From positions 62,001 through 126,000 of the forward strand of contig CAVRLB010000010.1 in assembly GCA_963722295.1 (NCBI GenBank): 64,000 nucleotides of DNA, written 5' to 3'. Shown one piece after another: positions 6,770-15,170 of this stretch. The notes under the pieces were generated by a model, which was given only the letters and a program-made list of their open reading frames with translations, ran no database searches and was not told the DNA's origin. Made by a program: the position numbers and the translations under genes. Numbering within the stretch: the stretch's first letter is position 1; each line of letters starts with the position of its first letter. The stretch is from Brooklawnia sp032229645 (GTDB lineage: Bacteria; Actinomycetota; Actinomycetes; Propionibacteriales; Propionibacteriaceae).

Positions 6770-9460
6770 TTGTCTAGTGACGCAGCGGTTCTCCTGCTTG
6801 GGACTCCCACTCTGTGTGGCCCCAAAGGGCCAGCGCAGATAGGGGGAGAGGTTGAGTCGAGACTCCTCCTGGCCCTTGCCGAGGCTGCACACCATCAGCA
6901 CGGCCTCACCGCCGAACAGATCGCTGAGGAAGTGTGGCACGGAGTATCTGTTGGGCCGGACCATGGACGTGTCCACACCTCAGTGAGCCGCCTGAGAGCC
7001 AAGTTCGTTCAAGTCGGGCTGTCCGAGGCCATCAAGACCACCAATAGCGGCTACCGTCTCAAAGCGAAAACCGACATTGAGTATGGAAAAGAGTTGCTGA
7101 ACAGGGCTACGGCCACCAAATCCGACGATGTTCGCGGCGCTCTCGACCTGATGACAGAAGCTTTGGCGTTGTGGCGCGGGCCGTTCTGCGAAGGGATAAC
7201 GGAAGACGACCTTTTCCTCAGCCCTGACCTCAAAGAGGCTGCGGCAACGCTTATCTCGGATATCATCCTGCTTAAGGCAGCTCTTGCAGGTCAGGTGAAC
7301 GGGGCCACTGCCGAACGCCTCGCGCTTCACGATGGTCTGAGTATCGCTGCTGATCCCTATATCTACCTGAGGCTCGTCCAGCTTTGCCTCGAATCTGATG
7401 GCCCAAACTCTGCTAGGCCGATGTTCGAGGAAGCCTGCGACACCTTGGGATACAGGGTCAACGAGATGCCAGATGACTTTAACGACCTGGCTCAGCGAAT
7501 TGAGAGAGAGGCTGCCCAATTCGACAATTCTAGGGGGCAGGCCAGGCCTAACTCTCCGCACACGTATTCGAACGTTCCGGCACCGATGTACGCCACCTAT
7601 GTGCCTCGCAAAGTAGAGAAACGGCAGCTGAACCAGGCTCTTGACCAAGAGAAGCCAATCATTGCCGTGACCGCCATCGGCGGTCGCGGCAAGACTTCCC
7701 TAGTGAACCACTTCGTACGTCATCTCCCCCAGAAAAGCAGTCCGAGGTTCTATGCCATCGTGTGGGTGTCAGATGAGAATGACCCCGGCTCCACGACTTT
7801 CGCTGCCCTTGTGGACGAGTTGGCCAAGACCGTCAATGATTCGTCCTTATCCCAGGCCGACGCCTATCAGAAAGAAGGAGTTGTTCGCGACTTCCTGCAG
7901 GACAAGAGTGTCCTCTTCGTCATTGACAACTTCGAGACCATCACTGACCAGGCTCTGAAGACCTTCCTCACACGCCTTCCCAATGGATGCAAAGCAATTG
8001 TGACGACAATCGAAAACGATGCCTCAATCTCCAGGTTCGCAACCCCTGTCGAGGTTCACAGGCCCGAGAACGATGCCAGAGGGAAATATCTACAATCGAT
8101 ACTTAAGTCAGCCGGGAACTCCGACATCAGCGCTGACGACCCCCAACTGCTGCGTATCTGGGAAATAGCAGATGGAAATCTTCGAATGGTGGAGTTCTGC
8201 ATCGGTCTCCTGAGACGGCGCGATCTCCAAAGCGTGGAAGCCATGCTCACACAAGCACAGCCCGGCGATAGCGACCTCACAGAGATTGTGCTTCACACAT
8301 CCTTCGGAGATCTAACTCCTGCGGAGTCCACCTTCCTGCGGGCAGCCGCCTGTTACCCCGAGGGCACAACTTGGCACCGTTTGCACGGGATCACCGGTTT
8401 GAGCGAGGACGAGTACACCAAGGCTGAGGTCGAAATGCTCCGAAAGCTGCTCATTCGCCCAGTACAAGGCTCAGCCCTTCGCATCGAGCCACTTGTTGCC
8501 AGACGATTCGGACCGACCACGGATAGTCCAGATACCGAGGCCCAGGGCGTGCGACAACGATGGCTAGCGGACATCGTGCGGCTAGCTCAAGGTGTTGGGT
8601 TTTGCCCCGATGACCTACCGCGGCTCCAAATCCTGGACGATAGCCGAGAGTTACGCAATCTTGAATTCGCCTTGCGCTGGATGCGCTCGCACGAGGTGTG
8701 GTCCGAGCTCAGGGATGCGGCAAAAGGCGTCTACTATTATTACTATGTCCGAGGACGTTGGTCTTCGGACCCTGACCCCTATTCGCTCTGGACTCTGGCG
8801 GCCTCGCAGCTGCAAGATCGCCTGTCTACGTTCGAGTCGTTGGTCATACGGGCGAACATCGCAGCCAAACAGCAGAATCACGCCACAAGCGCCGACCTGT
8901 TTACCAAGCTACAACCACTGATTGAGCTTCTTAGGGACGACATTCCTCGACCTCTGATGTGCAAGTACCGCCAGGCTCTAGCCCTTCATGCGCTGTCCAG
9001 CACCGATTACGATTCGGCTCGCGATCTGTGGGAACTCAATCTCGACCAGCAGTCGGGCATCGAATTGGCTGATTACAATGCCAGCCTACGTTGGTACGCC
9101 CTCTGTAAAGTGTGGGCTGGCGATGCCGACGCGAGAGAATGGCTGGAGAAATCGCGGAGCCATTCAGCCAAGAATGGCTTTAGTCGAGCGCTCATTAGGG
9201 CCAGCCTTGAACTGGCAAGGTTTGACCTCCATGACCCAGACAGCACAGTCACAGCTCACGACACGCTCCAGACGCTTGACGGACTTGAGAGCGAGATCAT
9301 GGCTCTCAAAGACCCCATCTATCGGGCGGAATACCTCAGCACGCGCGCCGACGCGCTGCGGGAACTCGACCGACCTGTGGAGGCAGAAGAACTACAGGAC
9401 GAGGCTCGCGCAGCTCGGGGCCAAGTCCCGACGATCATGATGACTAGGGAGGACGGATGA
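6770..9460 (+). CDS. SARP-family regulator with NB-ARC/STAND ATPase (AfsR-like)
   Basis: The TTG start has GAGGAGG 7 nt upstream. Domains in order: an OmpR-type winged helix (about 1-100; SVSRLRAKF recognition-helix region), a bacterial transcriptional activator (BTAD) helical domain (about 105-250), a STAND/NB-ARC ATPase with Walker A in AIGGRGKTS (Lys308) and Walker B VLFVIDNF (about 380), then a winged helix and TPR-like helices to residue 896. This is the AfsR/SARP-STAND layout of Streptomyces-type pathway activators: the ATPase and repeats sense a signal, the winged helix binds direct repeats. It heads the rightward operon (ATGA overlap with the next gene) and is divergent from the leftward operon, so it probably controls both. 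Confidence 0.9.
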   Translation: MSSDAAVLLLGTPTLCGPKGPAQIGGEVESRLLLALAEAAHHQHGLTAEQIAEEVWHGVSVGPDHGRVHTSVSRLRAKFVQVGLSEAIKTTNSGYRLKAKTDIEYGKELLNRATATKSDDVRGALDLMTEALALWRGPFCEGITEDDLFLSPDLKEAAATLISDIILLKAALAGQVNGATAERLALHDGLSIAADPYIYLRLVQLCLESDGPNSARPMFEEACDTLGYRVNEMPDDFNDLAQRIEREAAQFDNSRGQARPNSPHTYSNVPAPMYATYVPRKVEKRQLNQALDQEKPIIAVTAIGGRGKTSLVNHFVRHLPQKSSPRFYAIVWVSDENDPGSTTFAALVDELAKTVNDSSLSQADAYQKEGVVRDFLQDKSVLFVIDNFETITDQALKTFLTRLPNGCKAIVTTIENDASISRFATPVEVHRPENDARGKYLQSILKSAGNSDISADDPQLLRIWEIADGNLRMVEFCIGLLRRRDLQSVEAMLTQAQPGDSDLTEIVLHTSFGDLTPAESTFLRAAACYPEGTTWHRLHGITGLSEDEYTKAEVEMLRKLLIRPVQGSALRIEPLVARRFGPTTDSPDTEAQGVRQRWLADIVRLAQGVGFCPDDLPRLQILDDSRELRNLEFALRWMRSHEVWSELRDAAKGVYYYYYVRGRWSSDPDPYSLWTLAASQLQDRLSTFESLVIRANIAAKQQNHATSADLFTKLQPLIELLRDDIPRPLMCKYRQALALHALSSTDYDSARDLWELNLDQQSGIELADYNASLRWYALCKVWAGDADAREWLEKSRSHSAKNGFSRALIRASLELARFDLHDPDSTVTAHDTLQTLDGLESEIMALKDPIYRAEYLSTRADALRELDRPVEAEELQDEARAARGQVPTIMMTREDG

Positions 9461-10566
9461 TCCGACTTGAGACACCCGACACGACACAGCAACAGTTGCA
9501 GGATCACCTCGCTGTCACCGAAGCGCTGCTCAAAGAAGCTGTGTCGAAACTCAATCGCCGAGACTGCGATGCAGAAATCATCCCGTTGCCTGACCTTGGA
9601 CTACCGCACAACGGGCTGAGGGCTAGCGGCGGGTTCTTCACGGGGGCCGTGTACCGCTGGGAATCTTCGATACCGTTCGTGCCTGTTGACGCGACAGTGA
9701 ACGTGTGCGGCGTCAGCATGTTCCGTTCCAACGTTCGCCTTGACAGTCAAGCTGAGTTTGACGAGGTGGTCGCGAGGACCAGAGCCAGGGTTGAGAAAGA
9801 GACACCCTATGTCTGGAATCTCGCGAATGGGAACCACTTCATCATCCTGGCTGACACCGACGGAGGTATCGATCTTCCGGCGGGCCGGTATCTGATTCTC
9901 CATGCGTCTGCGGCAGAGTTCAAGCAGCAGTACAACGGTCTGTATCCCACCTCTTCAAACTGGTACGCTGACGATGTCAGAGTCCTGCCCGCCAACGGCT
10001 ATCGATACTTACGCTATATCCACGGTAAGCCTGCGGAGCGCTTTTATGCCTTAGCAGATCAACTTGTTCGCTACCAAGAGACTCGGCAGGCCATGATTGC
10101 CCAGATTTTCTGCGAAGAGTCGGGAGCGGGGTTGGAACAGGTCCTTTGCCGTCCCCACTACGGCATGCCCGACAGCCAATCAGTGGCGATTGGTTGCCAA
10201 TGGATCGATGGATCTGTTCGGTCGTACCCACTACTGACTCGTCCGGAAATGCCAATTTACATGGTGCGCCCCGATCCGACAAGCATGACAAAGTTCAGTT
10301 CAGAGGTAGGCGAACTCGGCGTTGCGCCTCACGGCCTAGGCGCAACAGCCAAAGACACGCGAATCTCGTATTCGGCAAAGGGCATCTTGATAGGCGACGA
10401 GACCTTTGGCCCAGGCACGAATATCTCACAGTCTCGATCAGTAGGTCTCAGGCACCTTGACCTCTCCGAGATACATCAAAAAGTCTTGGCGCAGGCACCC
10501 GGTGAAATCACCGCCACCTTGCACCAAACTCACTCGTACTACCGAAAGGAAGGACACCATGCCTGA
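9457..10566 (+). CDS. Hypothetical protein, 369 aa
   Basis: The family is not recognised. It starts in the ATGA overlap with the regulator gene and ends overlapping the hydrolase start, so it is translationally coupled on both sides. The protein is soluble-looking: a short N-terminal helix (TQQQLQDHLAVTEALLKEA) followed by a mixed alpha/beta body. Several His/Cys/Asn motifs could be active-site elements: VNVCGVSMF (about 86-94), NLANGNHFIIL (about 121-131), and VAPHGLGATAKDTR near residue 290. Motifs of the GNHF and PHG type recall RtcB-like RNA ligases, but the length and spacing do not fit, so I do not assign that. Confidence 0.7.
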   Translation: MIRLETPDTTQQQLQDHLAVTEALLKEAVSKLNRRDCDAEIIPLPDLGLPHNGLRASGGFFTGAVYRWESSIPFVPVDATVNVCGVSMFRSNVRLDSQAEFDEVVARTRARVEKETPYVWNLANGNHFIILADTDGGIDLPAGRYLILHASAAEFKQQYNGLYPTSSNWYADDVRVLPANGYRYLRYIHGKPAERFYALADQLVRYQETRQAMIAQIFCEESGAGLEQVLCRPHYGMPDSQSVAIGCQWIDGSVRSYPLLTRPEMPIYMVRPDPTSMTKFSSEVGELGVAPHGLGATAKDTRISYSAKGILIGDETFGPGTNISQSRSVGLRHLDLSEIHQKVLAQAPGEITATLHQTHSYYRKEGHHA

Positions 10567-11500
10567 ACTCGACCCACAGGCCCGCAAAATCCTGGAAGCT
10601 GGCGCGGCTTCCGGCCTGCCGCCTGTCTACAGTGTTTCCATTCCCGAGGCTCGCACGCGGATGCATGCGGGATTCACTGCTGGCGCGCCAGAACCCATCC
10701 TGGAGAAGAGGGACCTGCTGATCCCCGGCCCCGAGGGTGGCATTCCCGCCAGGCTCTATCGCGCAACATCTGATCCCGATCTGCCTCTGGTTGTGTTCTA
10801 CCATGGCGGCGGCTGGACCGTGAACGACCTTGACACTCATGACCGGCTCTGTGCGCTCGTCGCCCGCTACTCCGCGTCGCTGGTAATCTCAGTCGACTAC
10901 CGCCGAGGCCCCGAGTCGAAGTACCCTGCCGCGTTCACGGACGCATGGGACGGCTTCATGTGGTGCTCTCTCAACCAACAGACGTTGGGAACGACCTCTC
11001 GTAAGATCGCCGTCGCAGGTGACAGTTCCGGAGCGACGCTGGCCACCACGATCGCGCTTCGTGCAAGGGAGTGGGGCGGGTCACCACGCATCAGTGCTCA
11101 GCTCTTGTTCTATCCGGCGACTGACTACATGTATCCGCAGACCACTTCCTACCAGGAGTTTGTAACTGGCTACTCTCTTGACTTCGCCTTCATGGAGTGG
11201 TCCTGGTCCAACTACCTTCCGGAGGCTTGGACCTTGGCTGATCCATACCTGTTTCCGCTCCGGGCTTCCGACCTGTCCGGGTTACCCCCGGCAGTGATTC
11301 AGACTGCGAACTTCGACCCTCTGCGAGACGAGGGAAGAGCATATGCCGAGAGGCTGCAAGCCTGTGGAGTGCCAGTCACCTACGAGAACATGGAGACTCA
11401 GATGCACGGCTACGCCATGCAGACACGCGCGATCGAAACGGCCTCTGCCGCCGTACAACGGGCGTGTTCAGACTTGCGGGGACTCCTGAGAGCCAACTGA
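10559..11500 (+). CDS. Alpha/beta hydrolase, HSL-type esterase (abhydrolase_3)
   Basis: The start is the ATG inside the last codons of the upstream gene (8-nt overlap), preceded by GGAAGGA. The 313-aa protein has the hormone-sensitive-lipase family features: oxyanion-hole HGGGW in VVFYHGGGW, the nucleophile elbow GDSSGA (Ser), the acidic residue in NFDPLRDEG and the catalytic His in MHGYAM. No signal peptide is seen, so it is cytosolic. The family hydrolyses short acyl esters or lactones. Within an operon that also holds an acyltransferase and a phosphatase, a deacylation step on a small metabolite is plausible but unproven. Confidence 0.88.
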   Translation: MPELDPQARKILEAGAASGLPPVYSVSIPEARTRMHAGFTAGAPEPILEKRDLLIPGPEGGIPARLYRATSDPDLPLVVFYHGGGWTVNDLDTHDRLCALVARYSASLVISVDYRRGPESKYPAAFTDAWDGFMWCSLNQQTLGTTSRKIAVAGDSSGATLATTIALRAREWGGSPRISAQLLFYPATDYMYPQTTSYQEFVTGYSLDFAFMEWSWSNYLPEAWTLADPYLFPLRASDLSGLPPAVIQTANFDPLRDEGRAYAERLQACGVPVTYENMETQMHGYAMQTRAIETASAAVQRACSDLRGLLRAN

Positions 11501-12105
11501 TGACCAAATCCGACCACGTGCCTGGCGCGTACTTCGTTCGACATGCCCCTACCGCTTTCAATATCGACGGTCGCTTCATGGGAGCGCTCGATCCTCCTTT
11601 GGCACCGACACAGGACACCGGAACTCGGGCGACTGGGATGGTCGCGTGCGGCAGCATGCGAGGCTATGTGTCGCCCATGCGGAGGACGCGAGATACTTTC
11701 GCGATGCTATTCCCCGGTATCGAAGCGCTCGTCGATCCGCGACTGCGAGAGCGCTCCCTCGGGCGATGGGAGGGACAGACAGAGGCGAAGGTTCGAGTCG
11801 CCTGGCCGGAGGCTTTCCTCAGCAATGGGGTCCTAGACTCGACCTTCACCCCTCCCGAAGGAGAGGACTTTGACGCGCTGACAACGCGGATTGGGTCGTT
11901 TCTGACCGACTTGCTCGGCGAGAGTCCCAAATATGCGGTGGTTGTCACCCACAACGGCTGCATCCGGACGGTGCGCTATCTGTTGGGGACGATAACGTTG
12001 GAAGACTTCTTTGCAGAAGGCGAAGACATCGCTAAGCCCTACTTCGTTCCGTGGACCAGTCTCCACGCTGCACAGAAAAGGGGGATATCTGACCGTGCGC
12101 CGTGA
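11500..12105 (+). CDS. Histidine phosphatase (phosphoglycerate mutase-like)
   Basis: The start ATG overlaps the hydrolase stop (TGATG), giving 201 aa. The RHG-type motif is FVRHAPTAFN, where the catalytic His is present and Gly is replaced by Ala; the second His is in AVVVTHNGCIR. The expected Glu (RERSLGRWEGQ) and Arg residues are also visible. The family transfers or removes phosphate from small molecules such as sugar phosphates and nucleotides; the substrate cannot be read. It is embedded in the rightward operon between a hydrolase and an acyltransferase. Confidence 0.82.
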   Translation: MTKSDHVPGAYFVRHAPTAFNIDGRFMGALDPPLAPTQDTGTRATGMVACGSMRGYVSPMRRTRDTFAMLFPGIEALVDPRLRERSLGRWEGQTEAKVRVAWPEAFLSNGVLDSTFTPPEGEDFDALTTRIGSFLTDLLGESPKYAVVVTHNGCIRTVRYLLGTITLEDFFAEGEDIAKPYFVPWTSLHAAQKRGISDRAP

Positions 12106-12718
12106 ACTGTGGGATTTCGCAGACAAGAACCCTGGGCTAAAACAGCCTCGGATCAGCCTATACAGCACAGCAAGACGGATTCAGCTTGCTCTTCGAAAGA
12201 CAGTCGGAATCCCCACTCCGGGGTCGCCAAGCTGGCACCTCCTTCAGAACTGGCTCTCGCGACAGTCTTCACTGAAGTGCGATTTGGACTATCGTGCCTG
12301 GTTTTACGGAGCATCGCTTCGGGCGTGCGGGGAAAACCTCGGAGTTTATCCGAACGTGTTGATTCATTACCCGAGCAACTTGTCAGTCGGGAGTTTCGTG
12401 ACCTTCAACTCCAGAGTGATGATCGACGCCCCATGCGAGGTGACGATAGGGGATCACGTTCTCGTTGGACCAGGAGTGGTAATCAACAGCGCTAATCATC
12501 GCTTTGATGACCTCAGCCGCCCGATACGAACCCAGGGCCACAATCGAGCGCCCATTGTCATCGAAGACGATGTTTGGGTCGGCGCGAACGCCGTGATTGT
12601 AGCTGGAGTCACTATTGGCAGGGGGGCTGTGGTTGGGGCTGGGGCCGTCGTGACGAAAGATGTTCCTGCTGAGACAATGGTGGGTGGAGTCCCGGCCAAG
12701 GTGATACGTCACCGCTGA
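12095..12718 (+). CDS. Left-handed beta-helix (hexapeptide) acyltransferase
   Basis: I place the start at GTG 12095 (RRELWDFADK...) with AGGGG about 9 nt upstream, overlapping the phosphatase by 11 nt. The C-terminal two thirds carry the hexapeptide repeat of maltose/galactoside O-acetyltransferases: NLSVGSFVTFNS, VTIGDHVLVGPGVVI, the NSANH catalytic His region, then VWVGANAVIVAGVTIG and the VGGVPAKVI terminus typical of this family. The expected reaction is acetyl or acyl transfer from CoA to a hydroxyl. It is the last gene of the rightward operon; decayed IS DNA begins right after it. Confidence 0.87.
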   Translation: MRRELWDFADKNPGLKQPRISLYSTARRIQLALRKTVGIPTPGSPSWHLLQNWLSRQSSLKCDLDYRAWFYGASLRACGENLGVYPNVLIHYPSNLSVGSFVTFNSRVMIDAPCEVTIGDHVLVGPGVVINSANHRFDDLSRPIRTQGHNRAPIVIEDDVWVGANAVIVAGVTIGRGAVVGAGAVVTKDVPAETMVGGVPAKVIRHR

Positions 12719-12839
12719 ACGCGTCCAGATGAGCCAATCGCCAGTCGAAAGGAGAACAAGAACTGATCCAAGAAGTTGGACGCCAGCAACGCCACTGAGG
12801 GTGAAGTTGATCCTTGAGTCACTTCTGCCGCATGCCGGT

Positions 12840-13041
12840 ATCCCGATCCCGCAGGCCAAATAGGTTTTCCCGCCACCGGTCGGTGATACCAGCAGCAGGT
12901 TGCGGGTCGTGGTCTTCTAATCCGTCGCCACGATGCTTTGGATGGCGATCGGGTTAAGGTTACGGTCGGCCCGGTGGTCGACTTCTGTGATCGTTGCCTG
13001 CTCGATTGGGAAGCCCGCGACTTTGACCAGCCGCTCGACAA
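12840..13041 (-). pseudogene. IstB-like ATPase remnant (IS21 family)
   Basis: Read leftward, this stretch encodes RLVKVAGFPIEQATITEVD, then a stop codon, then LLLVSPTGGGKTYLACGIG. That is the IstB pattern of a basic N-terminal domain followed by Walker A. It lacks the start and the C-terminal half and is not related to the complete IS21 copy at 16-19 kb beyond family level. A dead fragment. Confidence 0.6.
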
Positions 13042-13197
13042 TTTTTCTTTTCCGGGTGGCTGCTCGCCGTAGTCATGGTGATCCTCGTCCTGTCGCTCCA
13101 GCCGGTGCTGGTCAAGCGGTTTGGCGAAGACTACAACCATTTCCGCGAAGCGGTCACCGAAGGGCAGTCCTTCCCCGAAGCCGAAGCATCTTCTTGA
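13042..13197 (+). pseudogene. C-terminal fragment of a membrane protein
   Basis: The frame abruptly starts at the IstB remnant junction and ends at TGA 13195-13197. It encodes one hydrophobic helix (WLLAVVMVILVLSLQPVL) followed by a soluble tail (KRFGEDYNHFREAV). No start codon or ribosome site belongs to it, so this looks like the 3' end of a truncated gene. Family unknown. Confidence 0.4.
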
Positions 13198-13274
13198 TGA
13201 TCACCTTGTGCATGCTCGCTGGCATCGGAATGCCTCTGTTCGCTTGGTTCGCGCACGCCACCTGGGATGGATAA
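13197..13274 (+). CDS. Possible 25-aa membrane peptide coupled to the truncated gene
   Basis: The ATG overlaps the stop of the preceding membrane-protein fragment (TGATG). It encodes MITLCMLAGIGMPLFAWFAH plus a short end, i.e. one hydrophobic helix. Coupling and composition are the only support; it may be a relic of the same lost operon. Confidence 0.25.
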   Translation: MITLCMLAGIGMPLFAWFAHATWDG

Positions 13275-13394
13275 CGCGTCAGTCGGGAACGCTGGCTTGG
13301 CCGGGGCACTGGATCGCAGCCCGGCCGGCCTCCCTGCTTGCACAACGTCATCCAGGTAGAAAGCACCAGGTTCGTTGACAGACGCGTCAACCTG

Positions 13395-13582
13395 CGGGAC
13401 CGCATCACCCGTCCATCATCAGCAACACCACCGTACACATCGACCGCGTCTGCAAGGCCTACACCTTCCTCCGGGTCCAGCTGGGCAGACTCAGCACCAA
13501 GCCCCCACTGTCTGCACGCAACACACCCGCGCTCCCCAGCGACACGTGGAACCTGTACACCGACAGTCCCGGCGCCGACTGA
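13395..13582 (+). pseudogene. C-terminal coding relic, unassigned
   Basis: One frame ending at TGA 13580-13582 gives coherent protein-like sequence (VHIDRVCKAYTFLRVQLGRL ... TWNLYTDSPGAD) without a start. It may be the end of a transposase or of a membrane-linked protein; no family is named. The surroundings (12.7-13.9 kb) otherwise hold only IS debris. Confidence 0.25.
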
Positions 13583-13614
13583 TATGTGCCCCTGTCGTGT
13601 CAAGTGGGCGTGGT

Positions 13615-13649
13615 GAGGTGGCGTCCTCCTGGCTGGGGGACGCCACCTC
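13615..13649. terminator. Strong hairpin, 12-bp perfect stem
   Basis: GAGGTGGCGTCC and GGACGCCACCTC form a perfect 12-bp stem with an 11-nt loop. There is no T-run after it in either direction, so it could be a bidirectional terminator or part of an IS end rather than a canonical intrinsic terminator. Confidence 0.4.
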
Positions 13650-13856
13650 GGTTCACGATCCTGGTGGGCTGTTCGGCGTGGTCGTCGACGCGATGGTCAG
13701 ACTGACATGCGCGGGTTGGTTACCGCATGACGGGTTATTCGGCTTGAAGGGCGTTGCCGCTTGTCTAGGAACGAGCTGTTGGGGCTCATAGTCGGATCGC
13801 GGGTCACCCCTGGGTACGCGCGCCTGCCGGGTCGTGAACGATTATGGGGGCCGGGG

Positions 13857-14933
13857 TCACATGGTGGTCAGGGTGTGGCACCAGCCGGCCAACTCGCGGG
13901 CGATAGCGACGTTCGCTATCACCGGCCGCTTGTTTCGGGCGTCGAACGCCAGCCAGCGTTGGTGGAGCCGCTTGTTCGCCTGGTGCGCTTTCGCGACGAC
14001 CGGAGCGGGTGCCTGGTTCCAACGCCGCAGCATGGTGTTCCCGGGCCGATACGACGACTTGTGGTGCCAAGCGGCCTCGACCAGCAGCCGACGAGCATGG
14101 GTGTTCCCGGCCTCGGTGATCGACGTCACGACCCGCCTGTCGCCGCTGGACGCCTCACCCGGAGCCAAGCCGAGATAGGCACCGAGACTGACCGGATCGA
14201 ACCGGGTCCAATCAGCGATCTCGACAGCGAGCCCGAACCCGGTCAGAGTGCTGATCCCGCGCAGGCAGCACAACCGGTTGATCACCGTGGTGAACTCGCT
14301 GTCCGCGGCCATCGCCACGATCGCCGCATCAAGCTGGTCACGCCGTGCGACGGTGAAGATGATGTCGGCATAAGCGCTGTCGAACGCCGCTTGGGTGCCC
14401 GGCTGCTCGAACCGGATCCAGCGTAGCCACTGATCATGGGCCGCCGTCCACGCCGTCCCGCCGGTGTATACGTACCCGTGACGCAGCAGCAATTTCGACA
14501 GCCGGTGCCGCGATGCCATCAGATCTGTCCGGGCGTCCTCCCGGGCACGGGCCAGATCCCGAGCCGCCTCTTCGGTGACCGATGGCACCCGCACTGGCGT
14601 GATCTCCTCCATCCGCAACAACCGGGCCAGCAAGATCGCGTCCTTGACGTCGGTCTTCACCCGGTCCCCCGCTGGCCGCACGATCTTCGACGGTGCCGCG
14701 ACCACGCACCTCACCCCCGCCGTGTCGAGCGCTCTGGCCAGCCCGTACCCCGTCGGTCCAGCCTCGTACGTCACCACCACCGGACCAGCGAGGTCCCGAA
14801 CCCAGCCGACCACCTCCTGGTGGCCAGGCAGCAACCGAGCCGTCTTCATTGCTCCTGTCTGCGTGTCGATCGCTGCCGCGACCACACTGCGGGCGTGCAC
14901 ATCCAGCCCAACACTCGTACGCTCTGAAAACAC
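13857..14933 (-). CDS. IS110-family transposase (DEDD)
   Basis: The frame can be extended upstream to a TTG, but the GTG at 14933 has GGAGGAGG 4-6 nt before it and is the likely start (358 aa, VFSERTSVGLDVHARS). The N-terminal RuvC-like DEDD domain shows VGLDVHARS, the Glu in VTYEAGPTG and DVKDAILLARLL. The C-terminal transposase_20 domain has LRGISTLTGFGLAVEI and the GDRRVVTSITEAGNTHARRL region with the serine nucleophile context. The length is close to that of IS110-group enzymes, so it may be active. IS110 elements insert site-specifically, guided by a bridge RNA, and leave no terminal repeats. Confidence 0.92.
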   Translation of the reverse strand: MFSERTSVGLDVHARSVVAAAIDTQTGAMKTARLLPGHQEVVGWVRDLAGPVVVTYEAGPTGYGLARALDTAGVRCVVAAPSKIVRPAGDRVKTDVKDAILLARLLRMEEITPVRVPSVTEEAARDLARAREDARTDLMASRHRLSKLLLRHGYVYTGGTAWTAAHDQWLRWIRFEQPGTQAAFDSAYADIIFTVARRDQLDAAIVAMAADSEFTTVINRLCCLRGISTLTGFGLAVEIADWTRFDPVSLGAYLGLAPGEASSGDRRVVTSITEAGNTHARRLLVEAAWHHKSSYRPGNTMLRRWNQAPAPVVAKAHQANKRLHQRWLAFDARNKRPVIANVAIARELAGWCHTLTTM

Positions 14934-15170
14934 CGGGGCCTCCTCCGACTGTGACAAGGCCGACCAGGACCCACTCCAGGTCGGTAACTCACGACCATGC
15001 GCAGCGAGGCCCCGGCCCGCAACCCCTCAACCCTCAGAGGAGCTGCTCATATCGTCTAGGAGACAATGTGAGGGGCGGGGGCCAGGCAAAAGGGGCCGGT
15101 CTCAGCCCCTCGCCACGTCAGATGCAACCAGTACGAGAGGCAACTCGCATGCACGATCTACTGCAAAACG
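14934..15170 (-). other. Noncoding region upstream of IS110 transposase, possible bridge-RNA locus
   Basis: No gene is seen in these 237 bases. In the IS110 subgroup the bridge RNA is encoded in the noncoding end upstream of the transposase, which is this position. The stretch is rich in short self-complementary blocks (for example GAGGGGCGGGGGCC near 15072 against the GGCCGG and CAGCCCCTC blocks near 15095-15113). The exact element end is not determined. Confidence 0.35.

Noticed and set aside
6491..6976. N-terminal extension of the 66-aa gene to a 228-aa frame
   Set aside because: The extension overlaps the divergent regulator gene and its promoter; the strong ribosome site at the internal ATG (6490) fixes the shorter form.
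9457..10566. RtcB-like RNA ligase assignment for the 369-aa protein
   Set aside because: Only short GNHF/PHG motifs resemble RtcB; the length, spacing and metal-binding His/Cys pattern do not fit.
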